From contig NZ_PDOF01000001.1 in assembly GCF_003226345.1 (NCBI RefSeq), forward strand, positions 1,612,001 through 1,676,000: a stretch of DNA of 64,000 nt. Direction: 5' to 3'. The notes below the pieces were generated by a model. It saw only the letters and a list, made by a program, of their open reading frames with translations. It was not told the origin of the DNA and made no database searches. The stretch is from Alteribacter lacisalsi. Lineage in GTDB: Bacteria; Bacillota; Bacilli; Bacillales; Salisediminibacteriaceae. The position numbers and the translations under genes are program-made. Below, piece by piece: positions 51,485-61,477 of this stretch; the stretch's first letter is position 1, and each line of letters starts with the position of its first letter.

Positions 51485-52585
51485 TTATCTTCTGCCGCGG
51501 CTCATAATGTTCATATTGTTCTGCAGGAACTGTTTTCTTGATTTTCTCATCGTTTCAATCCGCTCTTCCGCAAGACGGTCTGCTGCTACATAGGAAGGAA
51601 TGTTATCACGTTTGGATATTTCAAAAATTTTACTGATGCTGTCATAAATTGTTTCCACTTTTTTCATGGCGCGTTCACGGTTATAGCCGTTAAGTTCGTC
51701 CGCGACGTTAATAACACCGCCAGAGTTGATCACGTAGTCAGGGGCATAAATCATGCCTTTTTCTTCAAGCATTTCGCCGTGACGTGTTTCCTTCAGCTGG
51801 TTGTTTGCTGCACCGGCAATGACTTTCGCTTTCAGCTGGGACAGAGTTTCATCATTGATGGTTGCACCAAGGGCACACGGTGCGTAAATATCGCAGTCCA
51901 CGCTGTAAATATCGTTAATTCCGACAGATTCAGCACCGAATTCTTCTACTACTCGGGCGACAGCCTCTTCGTTAATATCGGTCACAATTAGGCGGGCACC
52001 TTCTTTGTGAAGATGGCGGCAGAGGTTGTATGCCACATTTCCGACTCCCTGAACGGCAATTCTTTTTCCTTCAAGCGAGTCGGTACCGAACGCTTCTCTG
52101 GCTGCTGCCTTCATCCCTACGTATACCCCGTATGCTGTTACAGGTGACGGGTTCCCCGAAGAACCGAATGCAGGTGATATACCGGTTACAAATTCGGTTT
52201 CCTGATAGACAAGATCCATATCTTCAACAGTCGTGCCCACATCCTCCGCCGTAATATAACGGCCGTTAAGTCCCTGAATATAGCGTCCGAACGCACGGAA
52301 CATTGCTTCGTTCTTATCCTTTCTCGGATCTCCGATAATAACGGTTTTACCGCCGCCGAGATTCAGTCCTGCAGCCGCGTTTTTATAAGTCATTCCTCTG
52401 GCAAGGCGAAGAGCATCCTCAAAGGCCTGTTCCTCTGTTTCGTACGTCCACATGCGCGTGCCGCCCAGAGCCGGCCCGAGTGTTGTATCGTGAATGGCAA
52501 TAATGGCTTTCAAACCGGACTGCTGATCCTGGCAGACAACAACCTGTTCGTAATCGTAACTTTCCATGTACTTAAAAATTTTCAT
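51485..52585 (-). CDS. bcd: Leucine (branched-chain amino acid) dehydrogenase
   Basis: A 366-residue Glu/Leu/Phe/Val dehydrogenase. The substrate and catalytic Lys lie in [20 protein letters not shown], and the NAD fold is [21 protein letters not shown]. It converts leucine, valine and isoleucine to 2-oxo acids and ammonia, feeding the Bkd complex. It is the second gene of the operon, about 40 bp after ptb. The ATG has GAGGAGG upstream. Confidence 0.95.
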   Translation of the reverse strand: MKIFKYMESYDYEQVVVCQDQQSGLKAIIAIHDTTLGPALGGTRMWTYETEEQAFEDALRLARGMTYKNAAAGLNLGGGKTVIIGDPRKDKNEAMFRAFGRYIQGLNGRYITAEDVGTTVEDMDLVYQETEFVTGISPAFGSSGNPSPVTAYGVYVGMKAAAREAFGTDSLEGKRIAVQGVGNVAYNLCRHLHKEGARLIVTDINEEAVARVVEEFGAESVGINDIYSVDCDIYAPCALGATINDETLSQLKAKVIAGAANNQLKETRHGEMLEEKGMIYAPDYVINSGGVINVADELNGYNRERAMKKVETIYDSISKIFEISKRDNIPSYVAADRLAEERIETMRKSRKQFLQNNMNIMSRGRR

Positions 52586-52626
52586 TGTATTTCCTCCTCA
52601 TGAGAATATCAAATTGCATTTTTTAT

Positions 52627-53532
52627 CTATTCAGCCGCACCTGCGGCAATTGTAATTGAAAAGAGTTTACTTTCAGCTGAATCAGCCCGGCTTGTAAGCA
52701 CAATCGGTGCCCCTGCTCCTGTAATCAATCCGCCCACTTTTCCTTTACCGAAAATGGTGAGGGATTTATAAAGGGCGTTTCCGGTTTCGATTGCAGGAAC
52801 AACTAGAATGTCCGCTTCTCCTGCCACTTCGGAATGGATGCCTTTTTGTTCGGCAGCTTCCTTTGAAACCGCAAGATCAAATGCCAGCGGGCCGTCGATT
52901 ATACAGCCGGGAATCTGGCCTCTTCGGTTCATCTGGGTAAGGGCCGCCGCATGAAGTGTTGCTTCCATTGCAGGATTCACGGTTTCCACCGCAGCAATAA
53001 CCGCAACCTTGGGATTTGTAAACCCGATCTTTTTTGCAGTTTCAACCGCATTGACTGTTATCGCGGTTTTTTCCTTCAGATCCGGTGCAATATTCATTGC
53101 TGCATCTGTTAACAGGAGAAGGCTGTCTCTTCCAGGAAGATCAAAAGCAGCCACGTGTGAAAGCACACTTCCGCTTCTCAGACCATGCTCCTTGTTCAGC
53201 ACCGCTTTAAGAAGAACAGATGTTGATGTCATCCCTTTCATAAGAACGTCTGCTTCTTTCGCCTTTACAAGACTCACAGCAGCAGCAGCTGACTGTTTTT
53301 CGTCCGCTGCCTCCTTAAGCTCCCAGAGGCCGCCATCGTGTTTCAGTCCTGCTTCCTCAGCCAGGCCCGCCATGACTTCCGTCGGTCCGACAAAGACAAA
53401 TTTCCCGATCCCTTCGTCCATTGCCCGGCGCGCCGCCTCAAACAAACCCTTGTCAGTGGCGTGGGCAACTGCGAATGTTTTCTCTCTTCCTGACGTATTT
53501 TTCACACGTTCAGTTAACTGGTCCAGATTCAA
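52627..53532 (-). CDS. ptb: Phosphate butyryltransferase
   Basis: A 301-residue phosphate acyltransferase with ADVLMKGMTSTSVLLKAVLNKEHGLR, SDVAMN-type LLTDAAMNIAPDL, and AAVETVNPAMEAT, all as in B. subtilis Ptb (299 residues). I chose the TTG at 53532, seven bases after AGGCGG; an ATG at 53550 has no proper ribosome site. The enzyme swaps CoA for phosphate on branched acyl-CoA. It is the first gene of the operon behind a sigma-L (sigma-54) promoter. Confidence 0.93.
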   Translation of the reverse strand: MNLDQLTERVKNTSGREKTFAVAHATDKGLFEAARRAMDEGIGKFVFVGPTEVMAGLAEEAGLKHDGGLWELKEAADEKQSAAAAVSLVKAKEADVLMKGMTSTSVLLKAVLNKEHGLRSGSVLSHVAAFDLPGRDSLLLLTDAAMNIAPDLKEKTAITVNAVETAKKIGFTNPKVAVIAAVETVNPAMEATLHAAALTQMNRRGQIPGCIIDGPLAFDLAVSKEAAEQKGIHSEVAGEADILVVPAIETGNALYKSLTIFGKGKVGGLITGAGAPIVLTSRADSAESKLFSITIAAGAAE

Positions 53533-53577
53533 TACAATCCCGCCTTTCATGATGAAGACCATCTGCTCTTAATATAA

Positions 53578-53594
53578 TGCAAGAATGGTGCCAA
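53578..53594 (-). promoter_or_regulatory. Sigma-L (sigma-54) promoter of the bkd operon
   Basis: Minus strand TTGGCACCATTCTTGCA has the invariant GG (-24) and GC (-12) with correct spacing (TGGCAC-N5-TTGCA). BkdR, encoded next door, is the matching enhancer-binding activator. Confidence 0.93.
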
Positions 53595-53608
53595 TTAACC
53601 TCAAGGGG

Positions 53609-53700
53609 ATAAAACGCTTACAGAGCAGGTAAAACACCATAATTTCCCGCAGGAAAGACATGCAAAAAAGTGCAGGGTATGAAATTTATTGCATGCAAAA
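53609..53700. promoter_or_regulatory. Upstream activating region of bkd (candidate BkdR sites, weak cre)
   Basis: TTGCATGCAA (53688-53697) is a palindrome, and related TGCAAAA / GTGCA motifs repeat near 53660-53675; these lie about 80-110 bp from the -24 element, where enhancer sites are expected. CTGTAAGCGTTTTA (minus strand, about 53622-53609) resembles a degenerate cre. Both are suggestions. Confidence 0.35.
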
Positions 53701-53704
53701 ATAT

Positions 53705-55780
53705 TCAATTCCAGGAGGAGATATCAAGCTTTTCGATTTTATAGTATAAATTCCGCAGTGATAATCCCAGTGCTTCTGCTGTTTTTGTTTTGTTTCCGCC
53801 ATGTGCGTTCAGTGTCCGGACAATGATCTGCTTTTCACGGTCTGCCAGCTGCTCCTGAAGCGACCTGCCGGATATCTCCTCACCATTGCCGCCGGAAGGT
53901 TCCTGTTGGGTTTTTCCTGTTTCAGTTTCAAGTGAAGGCAGGTGGTCGACGCAGATCCGGCTGACAGAATAATGCATATGGATCATGGCTCTGCCAAGTA
54001 TGTTTTCCAATTCCCTTACATTGCCCGGCCAGTCGTACTCCCGAAGCATGGAGAGAGCTTCCTGCGTGAGCCCTTCCACATTTCGACCGTAATCCTGATT
54101 TAGCTTTGTAAGAAGATGATCACACAGGGCCGGGAGATCTTCCTTCCTCATTCTCAGTGGCGGAATCTGAATCGGCATCCGGTTCAGACGGTAGTACAGA
54201 TCGCTCCTGAATTCATTTTTGTACATCTTTTCTTCCATATTGACGTTCGTCGCGGCGACCACACGGACATCAATATCCAGCGTTTTAGTACTCCCCACTC
54301 TGACAACTTCTTTTTCCTGCAGTACACGAAGCAGTTTTGCCTGCGTCTGACTGCTCAGTTCGCCGATTTCATCGAGAAAAATCGTGCCGCCATGGGCTTC
54401 TTCAAAAAGACCCTTCTTTCCGCCTCTTCTCGCACCGGAAAAGGCACCTTCATCATATCCGAAAAGCTCACTTTCAAGCAGGCTTTCGGAAATAGCAGCG
54501 CAGTTCACTCTTACAAATTTGTTGTATTTACGATCACTTGCATTATGAATGGCGTGGGCAAAAAGCTCCTTTCCGGTTCCCGACTCCCCTCTCAGCAGGA
54601 TCGTAGCTGGTGTTTTTGCAGCCATCTGTGCCTGCTCGATGGCGATCGTAAATTCACCGGACTTCCCGATAATATCTTCAAAAGTGTACTTTGCCTCAAG
54701 TGTCCGGATAATTTGCCTGGCCCGTTCCAGTTCACTGTTCAGTGTTTCAAGCTCGGATACGTCATGAATAACGCCGACACTTCCCTTCAGTTTCCCATCC
54801 ACAATGACGGGGGCAACATTTACAAGGACATCTTTCCTTTTCGGGCCGACTTTCATTCTGACACCTCGGACAGGCTTTCGTGTTTTAAGTACTTGAAGGT
54901 GCATGCTTTTTCCTTCGGATATATCCGTAGTTGCCGGTTTGGAAAGAACCTCCTCAGATGTCAGTCCTGTCAACCGGGTATATGCCGGGTTGATAATCAG
55001 CCCTTTTCCTTCTTCATCCACCACGCTGATCGCGTCGTCAGAAGAGTGAATGATCGCCTCAAGCATCGTCTGGACACTTTTAAGACTCGTTACTTCTTCA
55101 GCCATCTGTTCAATATCCGTTATATCTCTGAAAACACTCAGCGCTCCGATAATCCGTTTACCCTGCTTCATTGGAAAGCGGGTAGCTACAATAGTACGGT
55201 TTTCGCGGATTGTCTGTCGCCGGTTCTGTTCCGTTTTGCCTGTATGTAAAACTCTGGGAAGCTCACTTGAAGGTAGGGCATATCCAACCGGTTTGCCCAG
55301 AACTTCTTCTTTTTTCAGACCAGACATTTCTTCTGCCCGGCTGTTAATAAGGGTAATCCTCTCGTTATTATCGATGGCGATCATACCATCGTGGGTGGAA
55401 TTCAAAATCAGTTCAAGCTTAGAAAAATGCTCGGTTTTTTCTTCAATCAGCTTTTCTTTTTCTTCAATAAGATAAAATAGAATAGAGGCAACAGAACTGG
55501 GAATCAGCGTCACATTCTGCCCGGCAAATTCTTCTCGGAGTTCCTTTAGAAGTCCGGCATTGCCAGTCACCTCAATAACAGCATCCACAGGCTTCAATTC
55601 GTTCAAAGCTTCCTGCCACCGGGTGAAAAAAGGAATATTATGAACTTCTGCTTTTTTTGCCCCTAAACAGTCAGCATTAAGATCAACCACCCCGGTAACA
55701 CGGGTAAATGCGGTTTTATGGAGCAGTTCCAGCAGTGCACTGCCTCCCTGTCCGCCGCCGATAATTAAAATTCGTTTCAA
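53705..55780 (-). CDS. bkdR: Sigma-54-dependent activator BkdR
   Basis: A 691-residue regulator (B. subtilis BkdR: 692). I chose the TTG at 55780, seven bases after AAGGAGG. Domain order: N-terminal nucleotide-binding fold ([17 protein letters not shown]) with an unusual ligand-sensing region, two PAS domains (about 130-230 and 245-350), a AAA+ domain with Walker A GESGTGKE, Walker [10 protein letters not shown], and the sigma-54 contact loop GAFSGA (variant of GAFTGA), then a Fis-type HTH ([20 protein letters not shown]). It should switch on ptb-bkdB when branched-chain amino acids are present. Confidence 0.95.
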   Translation of the reverse strand: MKRILIIGGGQGGSALLELLHKTAFTRVTGVVDLNADCLGAKKAEVHNIPFFTRWQEALNELKPVDAVIEVTGNAGLLKELREEFAGQNVTLIPSSVASILFYLIEEKEKLIEEKTEHFSKLELILNSTHDGMIAIDNNERITLINSRAEEMSGLKKEEVLGKPVGYALPSSELPRVLHTGKTEQNRRQTIRENRTIVATRFPMKQGKRIIGALSVFRDITDIEQMAEEVTSLKSVQTMLEAIIHSSDDAISVVDEEGKGLIINPAYTRLTGLTSEEVLSKPATTDISEGKSMHLQVLKTRKPVRGVRMKVGPKRKDVLVNVAPVIVDGKLKGSVGVIHDVSELETLNSELERARQIIRTLEAKYTFEDIIGKSGEFTIAIEQAQMAAKTPATILLRGESGTGKELFAHAIHNASDRKYNKFVRVNCAAISESLLESELFGYDEGAFSGARRGGKKGLFEEAHGGTIFLDEIGELSSQTQAKLLRVLQEKEVVRVGSTKTLDIDVRVVAATNVNMEEKMYKNEFRSDLYYRLNRMPIQIPPLRMRKEDLPALCDHLLTKLNQDYGRNVEGLTQEALSMLREYDWPGNVRELENILGRAMIHMHYSVSRICVDHLPSLETETGKTQQEPSGGNGEEISGRSLQEQLADREKQIIVRTLNAHGGNKTKTAEALGLSLRNLYYKIEKLDISSWN

Positions 55781-55957
55781 TGCGAAACCTCCTTCCCTCA
55801 TCCCATTGTACCTTTTATGCAATTTTTTTCATAGGAGTGAAGGCAGTCAGCGTTAACCTTACCATAGAGATGTTCCTTAATCTGTCACCATGTCAGGTTT
55901 GCGGACATTGTTTTCTTGCTATAAAATAAAGGGGAACCTTCAGAAAGGATTTTTCAT

Positions 55958-56218
55958 ATGACCATTCAACGTTTTCTTGCTCTTATCGTACTCGTCATTC
56001 CTGCAGTATTCGCCGGTTACGGCATTAAACTTATGCGGGATACCGTTTTTCATATCCTTAATCCGCCTTATCCTTTTCTCATGCTCCAGTTTTTTGCAGG
56101 CATGGTCGCCCTGATACTTGGGGTGTGGTTTATCGGCGGCTTCATTCTTCATCGTGACCGGAAAAATAATAAAGTTGCTCCCCGCTTCCAGTTGAAACAG
56201 AACAATTCAGCAAAATAA
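55958..56218 (+). CDS. yqzF: YqzF-like membrane protein (DUF2627)
   Basis: An 86-residue protein with two hydrophobic helices (about 4-26 and 42-66) and a basic tail (HRDRKNNKVAPRF). It fits DUF2627, which in B. subtilis (YqzF) is encoded next to bkdR, as here. The function is unknown. AGAAAGGA precedes the ATG, and a terminator starts directly after the stop. It is divergent from bkdR. Confidence 0.82.
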   Translation: MTIQRFLALIVLVIPAVFAGYGIKLMRDTVFHILNPPYPFLMLQFFAGMVALILGVWFIGGFILHRDRKNNKVAPRFQLKQNNSAK

Positions 56219-56219
56219 G

Positions 56220-56254
56220 TACAGGGTGTCCGTAAACGGGACACCCTGTTTTAT
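56220..56254. terminator. Terminator of yqzF (bidirectional)
   Basis: The perfect stem ACAGGGTGTCC / GGACACCCTGT is followed by TTTATT; it lies between two convergent genes. Confidence 0.9.
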
Positions 56255-57057
56255 TACCTGTTCCGCCTCTGTCCCGCCAGATCCATTGTGTTTAATAAGG
56301 TTGATGAAGAAATTATGGCACTGATCGACCGCTTTTCAGACAGAATGGTCAGAAATACTGCTGCCAAAGCAGCCCCACCAGCTGCCGGGAGCGAGCCGGA
56401 CTGCGCTGCGGCAGTAGCAAAAAGAGCACCTGCAGTCATAGCTCCATTGTCTCCCAGCATTGTTTTCTCCGCACCTTCCTCTTTCATCCAGATCAGGAGC
56501 AGCAGAATAATTCCAGGTGCATAAAAGACCCCGTTGTGAAACACACCGACTACAAAAAGAAGCATCACACTCAACTTCATTACTCTCAGCGGCCTGGTGT
56601 CCAGGAGATTAAACACGTGGGGAACGAGAATCAGCACTGGCAGAAAAACAGGTAACTCCCACACCAGCATAGATTCCTGTCTAACAAGGGTCGCAGCATA
56701 GATGAACGCAGCAGCGGTGCCACCTGCCGCTTTTAACAACCCCGTTGTCAGTTTCCTTTGTCGGAACAGATAGGTGAAATGGCCTCTGATTCCCTTTGGT
56801 TGTGCGGTTCCAAACCTGTCATCCAGCCATCCGAGCGCCCACACTGTAAAGACGAACCAGAATCCTGCAGGAGTTAAGGAAAGCGGCCCGCCGGTAACAA
56901 AGTCCAGTCCTGCCCAGAGTAAAATGACAAGTCCAAAATTATAAGGAACTTTCCTGCCGTTGAAATTCATAACAGTAAGCCCTTTTTTCCGGAAATGAAA
57001 CGAGCTCAGTACATAAAAGACAAGTATTACTGCAGGCTGCCAGAGGTACGCTGCCAT
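56254..57057 (-). CDS. MraY/WecA-like membrane glycosyl-phosphate transferase homologue
   Basis: A 267-residue membrane protein with about eight to nine helices. It carries GWLDDRFGTAQPKGIRGH, which corresponds to the Asp-Asp motif of MraY/WecA polyprenyl-phosphate sugar transferases, and FNLLDTRPLRVMK and MLGDNGAM at later catalytic-loop positions. It is shorter than MraY (~320), and the first segment is reduced, so activity is uncertain. It is the last gene of a three-gene operon with a GT2 enzyme (31-bp overlap) and a SteA-like protein. A lipid-linked sugar for a surface polymer is a reasonable guess. Confidence 0.75.
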   Translation of the reverse strand: MAAYLWQPAVILVFYVLSSFHFRKKGLTVMNFNGRKVPYNFGLVILLWAGLDFVTGGPLSLTPAGFWFVFTVWALGWLDDRFGTAQPKGIRGHFTYLFRQRKLTTGLLKAAGGTAAAFIYAATLVRQESMLVWELPVFLPVLILVPHVFNLLDTRPLRVMKLSVMLLFVVGVFHNGVFYAPGIILLLLIWMKEEGAEKTMLGDNGAMTAGALFATAAAQSGSLPAAGGAALAAVFLTILSEKRSISAIISSSTLLNTMDLAGQRRNR

Positions 57058-57707
57058 AGAACCCTCTCCATTTCATACCATTGGCGGGACCTGTGCAGAA
57101 ACCCCGCCACTGTTTTTCCGTATCCGTTGTGTTTCATCCCGGTATCTACTTCCTTAATAACTGCTCCATGCGAGAGCAGATCAAAATTACAGGCCATCTC
57201 AAAGCCGTAACGGCAGTGTCCTACATCCTCAGATAGAACGGAAAGCCACTTCCGGTGAAATACCCGCTGTCCTGACAGCGGACTGGAAAGATAGATGCCA
57301 AAGTGACTGCTTATTACTCTGGACGCACGGCGCTTCATAAAACCGAATCCTTTTTTCTCCACGGTATTGGAAAAAGAAGCGAGCACGATATCCGCTTCTC
57401 CTCTCCTAAGGGGATTGAGAAGTTTTACTGCTTCGACAGCGGTTTCCTCCAGATCAGCGTCCAGGAGCATGACATAATCGTGTTTTGTCTGCCGGAGCCC
57501 TGTAATCGCCGCTGCTGCTTTGCCCTGATTTACCGGAAACCGGAAAACATAGTCCGCAATACCAGATGCTCTGGTATATGTATCATCGGTACTTCCGTCA
57601 TCAATCACATAAATGCTGTTTATCCATGGCTCGTTCCTCAAGGAACCAAGCGTAGCTGCGATTCGCTGGCCTTCATTATAAGCAGGCATCACCACATCCA
57701 CCTTCAT
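57027..57707 (-). CDS. GT2 family glycosyltransferase
   Basis: A 226-residue single-domain GT2 enzyme with VVMPAYNEGQRI, VIDDGSTDDTYTRA, GKAAAAITGL and LLDADLEE (DXD-type), the order seen in dolichol-phosphate mannosyltransferase-like proteins. It lacks C-terminal membrane helices. It overlaps the SteA-like gene by 4 bp and the MraY-like gene by 31 bp, so all three are translated together. The acceptor is probably polyprenyl phosphate or a lipid-linked sugar made by the neighbour; this is inferred from the set. Confidence 0.85.
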   Translation of the reverse strand: MKVDVVMPAYNEGQRIAATLGSLRNEPWINSIYVIDDGSTDDTYTRASGIADYVFRFPVNQGKAAAAITGLRQTKHDYVMLLDADLEETAVEAVKLLNPLRRGEADIVLASFSNTVEKKGFGFMKRRASRVISSHFGIYLSSPLSGQRVFHRKWLSVLSEDVGHCRYGFEMACNFDLLSHGAVIKEVDTGMKHNGYGKTVAGFLHRSRQWYEMERVLWQRTSGSLQ

Positions 57708-58795
57708 TGCTCCTGCCTCCTTTGCTCCGCACTGCTGTCATTAAGTGGGTCATGATGCATGAGTGCTGCTCGTCTCTGCTGTCGGAGTTTTGCTGAAACA
57801 GCCAGATCCCCGCTTAGTTTAAGGTCACTGATTTTATGGCCCAAAAAGGCTCTGGTTAAGAGGGTGGAGCCCATCCCTTCACGGTCTTTTTCCATCATTT
57901 CAAGATATCCGCTTCGGCAGCCTATGGAATAAATTTTCGAGGCACCGGAAACGCCGGCAAGCATCATAGCAAGGTCTTCACTCATCCCCGGAAACATTCT
58001 CTTTTCAGACCGAATACCAATCTTCTCAAGCCTTTCATGCCCCGGACTTTTTCCGTTCATGTACGCGTGAGAGACAAAAATGCAGTTAAGTGACTGGGCC
58101 TGCTCCGGCAGCGAATCCATATCCCCTATAATGACATCCGGGATAATGCCTTCAAGAAGGAGCCCCTCTGATGCGCCATCCACAGCCATTACAAAAGAAC
58201 TCGGGAGTCGGAGTTCCTGCTTCCAGCAGGCTGCATCTTCACGGTATCCAGCTCCGCGCGCCACGACAAATACTTGTTTGCCTGAGACTCCATCAATTGG
58301 CTGCAATGTACTTATGCTCTCAATAAACAGATCAAGTCCTGCAGCTGCATGGATAAGGGAGTTTTTCATGAATGTTTTAAAGACATCAGGTTCCTTTTCC
58401 TTTGATGCAGCTGCTTTTTCCTCCGCCCTCTGTAAATCCCACGGCAGCAGACATGCTGTTTCCTCCCAGGACTGTCCTTTTTTTATGTAAAGATGCTGCC
58501 CGGCAATCGAAACGAAAAACGGGCCTACATCAGGACATTTAAAGGGTACTGTCACATCAAACAAGGCAATTTGATGATGTAAAAGGATGAACACACCTTC
58601 ATGGTAAAACCGGCCTGTCATAGAGCATTCCAGATTAACCACGGCCTTAACGCCACTTTGCACAAGCGACTCCGCTGCAGTCCGGTCCAGGTCCCTGTGA
58701 GAAATAAAAGCAATAGCCCCCCGGGGAATGGTTTGAGCCAGCAGTTTGGTTTTCTCCTGGAAATAGCCTGTTCCTGTAATAACTTGACTGCTCAT
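57704..58795 (-). CDS. SteA-like putative cytokinetic-ring protein (TPPK-type domain)
   Basis: A 363-residue protein. An N-terminal ~130 residues of unknown fold are followed by a thiamine-pyrophosphokinase-like domain (GAGYREDAACWKQ, PDVIIGDMDSLPE with the TPPK Asp motif, DLAMMLAG) and a C-terminal helix expected to be near the membrane (LLTRAFLGHKISDLKLSGDLAVSA). This layout fits the SteA group, linked with cell division and wall lysis in Corynebacterium. No real thiamine kinase is implied. It heads the operon, with GAGGAGG before the ATG, just downstream of spo0A on the same strand. Confidence 0.75.
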   Translation of the reverse strand: MSSQVITGTGYFQEKTKLLAQTIPRGAIAFISHRDLDRTAAESLVQSGVKAVVNLECSMTGRFYHEGVFILLHHQIALFDVTVPFKCPDVGPFFVSIAGQHLYIKKGQSWEETACLLPWDLQRAEEKAAASKEKEPDVFKTFMKNSLIHAAAGLDLFIESISTLQPIDGVSGKQVFVVARGAGYREDAACWKQELRLPSSFVMAVDGASEGLLLEGIIPDVIIGDMDSLPEQAQSLNCIFVSHAYMNGKSPGHERLEKIGIRSEKRMFPGMSEDLAMMLAGVSGASKIYSIGCRSGYLEMMEKDREGMGSTLLTRAFLGHKISDLKLSGDLAVSAKLRQQRRAALMHHDPLNDSSAEQRRQEQ

Positions 58796-58942
58796 ACCAT
58801 TGCCTCCTCAGCTGTTTGATTACGAATAGTATGTACAGGCACAGGGATTATTAGCCATTTAATACTGCCTTAAGAAGATGGGGGTTAGTGATTGGGGTGG
58901 AGGAAGGCCTCCATTTCCAAAGTTGCGCTAAAAAACAAAAAA

Positions 58943-58972
58943 CCCATGAGGGATATTCATTCCCCTCATGGG
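58943..58972 (-). terminator. Terminator of spo0A
   Basis: The stem CCCATGAGGG / CCCCTCATGGG is followed on the minus strand by TTTTTTGTTTTTT. Confidence 0.9.
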
Positions 58973-58986
58973 CCGGTCTGTCACTT

Positions 58987-59778
58987 TCAGCTGACTTTGT
59001 GTTCAATGCGGAGCTTATCCGCCACCATTGCGATAAATTCGGAGTTGGTCGGCTTTGCTTTGCTGACACTTACTGTATAGCCGAACATTTTGGAGATGGA
59101 TTCAATGTTGCCCCGGCTCCACGCAACTTCAATCGCGTGGCGGATCGCGCGCTCAACACGGCTCGCTGTTGTGTTGTATTTTTTTGCAATGTCCGGGTAA
59201 AGCACCTTCGTGATGGAACCTAGAAGTTCTATATCGTTATAAACCATCGTAATCGCTTCGCGAAGATACATGTAGCCTTTAATATGAGCAGGTACACCGA
59301 TTTCGTGAATGATGCTTGTGATGCTTGCATCAAGATTCATCGGTTTGTTTTCTCTTCTCATTGAGTAGCTGCTCCCGGATGATTTCTTAACATAAGATGA
59401 GCCATTACCGCTTACATCACGAATTTTACTGATGAGAGTGTCCATGTCAAATGGCTTCAGAATGTAATAGGATGCGCCGAGTTCAACAGCTTTTTTTGTC
59501 ACATCCTCCTGACCGAAAGCTGTCAGCATAATAATGTTCGGCCGCTTAGCCAGATCGAGATCATTAATTTTATCCAGGACTGCAAGGCCGTCAAGATGAG
59601 GCATAATGATATCCAGAATAAGTACATCCGGCTGTTCTTCTGCCACCAGATCAAGACACTCCTGACCGTTATAGGCTTTTCCGGTAACTTCCATGTCTTC
59701 TTGTGAATCAATGTATTCCTCAAGCAGCATCACTAACTCGCGGTTATCATCTGCCACACACACTTTTACTGTTTGCAA
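58987..59778 (-). CDS. spo0A: Master sporulation response regulator Spo0A
   Basis: A 263-residue regulator. Receiver domain 1-120 with acidic pocket Asp10-Asp11, phosphorylation site Asp56 ([12 protein letters not shown]) and the conserved Lys in ILKPFDM. The variable linker is followed by the DNA-binding domain about 150-263 with [37 protein letters not shown], nearly the same as in all Bacillus Spo0A proteins. It is the end point of the phosphorelay. The upstream region has 0A boxes and a sigma-H-like promoter, and the divergent-looking spacing to spoIVB (252 bp) matches B. subtilis. Confidence 0.97.
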   Translation of the reverse strand: MQTVKVCVADDNRELVMLLEEYIDSQEDMEVTGKAYNGQECLDLVAEEQPDVLILDIIMPHLDGLAVLDKINDLDLAKRPNIIMLTAFGQEDVTKKAVELGASYYILKPFDMDTLISKIRDVSGNGSSYVKKSSGSSYSMRRENKPMNLDASITSIIHEIGVPAHIKGYMYLREAITMVYNDIELLGSITKVLYPDIAKKYNTTASRVERAIRHAIEVAWSRGNIESISKMFGYTVSVSKAKPTNSEFIAMVADKLRIEHKVS

Positions 59779-59818
59779 TTTTGTTTCCTCCCCATAGCAA
59801 TTTCACTTCCTGTTTTAT

Positions 59819-59962
59819 AGATTCGACAATCACAATTTATATCCTTTCGAATTCTTATTTTTTCTAAAAAAACTTATCTTTTCTTTCGTTTTTAAACGTT
59901 TACTCGTGTTTTCGACCCTATTCGATTTTAACAGTCAGCAAATCTCATTTTTGTCGAATAAT
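59819..59962 (-). promoter_or_regulatory. spo0A promoter region with 0A boxes and sigma-H-type promoter
   Basis: 0A boxes (TGTCGAA) occur at 59828-59822 (minus) and 59952-59958 (plus). On the minus strand AAAGGATAT (59847-59839), 11 bp, GTCGAAT (59827-59821) fits sigma-H (RNAGGAWWW-N11-12-RNNGAAT). The -10 overlaps an 0A box, as in the B. subtilis Ps promoter. Confidence 0.75.
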
Positions 59963-60001
59963 CTTTACCGAGCATAACACAGGTTCAGAATAATAAAAAC
60001 A

Positions 60002-60024
60002 GCCTGCCGGGGATCCGGCAGACT
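60002..60024 (-). terminator. Terminator of spoIVB
   Basis: The stem GTCTGCCGG / CCGGCAGGC is followed on the minus strand by TGTTTTTATT. Confidence 0.85.
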
Positions 60025-60030
60025 AATTCG

Positions 60031-61353
60031 TCAGCTTGCTTTTGCTTTTTCAATTTCCTTACCGATATCAACGCCGGCTTCTTCAAGCATCCACTCAATG
60101 TGACACCCATATCCGGACGTGGGATCATTTACAAAAACGTGTGTCACTGCGCCGATGATCCGGTCATTTTGTATAATCGGACTTCCGCTCATTCCCTGAA
60201 CAATTCCCCCGGTTGCTTCGAGTAGCTCTGGATCTGTCACTTTAATGACCATACCCTTTGTTGCAGGGAATTTCTGAATCGTGCTGCTTACGATTTCAAT
60301 ATCAAATTTCTTTACTTCTTCTCCGTTAACGACTGTCAGGATTTCAGCAGGTCCTTCCTGAACCTGATGTGACAGACCAATCTCCATAGGTTTATCCCAT
60401 GCGCCATTCGCGACAGGCTCGTTCAGTGTCCCAAAAATCCCAAATGCGCTGTTCTTATTAATATCCCCAAGTACTTTCCGTTCACTTGAAAAACGAGCCA
60501 GCTTTTCTCCAGGCTCTCCATTAAGCCCTTTTTCAATTGACGTTACTCTCGACGATAGAATTTCACCGTCATTAACCTGAATCGGCTCCTTCGTGTCCAT
60601 ATCTGAAATCACATGGCCCAGGGCTCCGTATTTACGGGATTCAGGGTCATAAAACGTTAAAGTGCCTACACCTGCGGCCGAATCACGGATATATAATCCA
60701 AGGCGGTATGAGAACTCACCCTTTGCTTTTTCCGGCGTAAGCTCGGTGTGAATGAGTTTCTCTCCACGTTTGAGTTCAAGTCTCAACGGAAGGTCCTCGT
60801 CTCCTGCTTTTTGAACAATCGCTGAAATCTCACTCATATCCTTAATCTGTGTACCGTTCATTTTTGTGATCATATCGCCGACTTCCACCCCGGCTTTTTC
60901 ACCCGGGGACTTCGTTCCCTCTTCCGTATCAATTAAATGATGACCTACTACGAGTACACCTTGTGTGTGTACACGAACGCCGATGGACTGCCCACCGGGT
61001 ATGACTTTCTTCTCAGGCAAGACGGTAACTTCCATCGTTTTTAACGGGAAACCGGCCACCCCCAGCTGCACTTTTGAACTGCCCGGTTTTACACCTTCCA
61101 ACGTTGTACGGTTGTCCTGTGAAAAAACGTCCACCGCTTCATCCGATTCAATGACCTCCAGCGAAGCAGGAATCGCATACTCCTGCCCTTCAAAGAATAA
61201 GATATCCGCCGGTGTGTCAACATACTGTTGAAGAGGAGGATAAAAGGCAGCGCTGAACAGTACGACAAGGAGAATCGCCCCAACGGCTTTTTTTATCAAT
61301 TCTTTTTTCAATCGCTTTTCACTCTCCTCGCTCCCGACCTGCACCCCCATCAT
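60031..61353 (-). CDS. spoIVB: SpoIVB serine peptidase
   Basis: Up to 440 residues: a short cytoplasmic N-terminus, one membrane anchor (about 22-42), a PDZ domain (about 125-215; [13 protein letters not shown]), and an SA-clan peptidase with His in [10 protein letters not shown] and Ser in [11 protein letters not shown]. SpoIVB is secreted from the forespore, cleaves SpoIVFA, and triggers sigma-K activation. The start is unsure: ATG 61353 lacks a ribosome site, while a TTG at 61311 has GAGGAG 12 bases before it and would give a more usual N-terminus. Its position between recN and spo0A is fully conserved in Bacillus. Confidence 0.95.
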   Translation of the reverse strand: MMGVQVGSEESEKRLKKELIKKAVGAILLVVLFSAAFYPPLQQYVDTPADILFFEGQEYAIPASLEVIESDEAVDVFSQDNRTTLEGVKPGSSKVQLGVAGFPLKTMEVTVLPEKKVIPGGQSIGVRVHTQGVLVVGHHLIDTEEGTKSPGEKAGVEVGDMITKMNGTQIKDMSEISAIVQKAGDEDLPLRLELKRGEKLIHTELTPEKAKGEFSYRLGLYIRDSAAGVGTLTFYDPESRKYGALGHVISDMDTKEPIQVNDGEILSSRVTSIEKGLNGEPGEKLARFSSERKVLGDINKNSAFGIFGTLNEPVANGAWDKPMEIGLSHQVQEGPAEILTVVNGEEVKKFDIEIVSSTIQKFPATKGMVIKVTDPELLEATGGIVQGMSGSPIIQNDRIIGAVTHVFVNDPTSGYGCHIEWMLEEAGVDIGKEIEKAKAS

Positions 61354-61477
61354 GGCTGTATCTATAGAGTAGCCCTCCGACGGAGCCTTTATAACAGGAA
61401 GATATAGAAAATGACCTGCAGAAGCCTGATATTACAGGTTTTTAACGGAAAGAGGGAGATATTGTTTTTTCAGGACA

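Noticed and set aside
54116-55249. A 377-codon frame antisense to bkdR
   Set aside because: Composition is atypical, no start signal, and bkdR is a certain gene of the expected full length.
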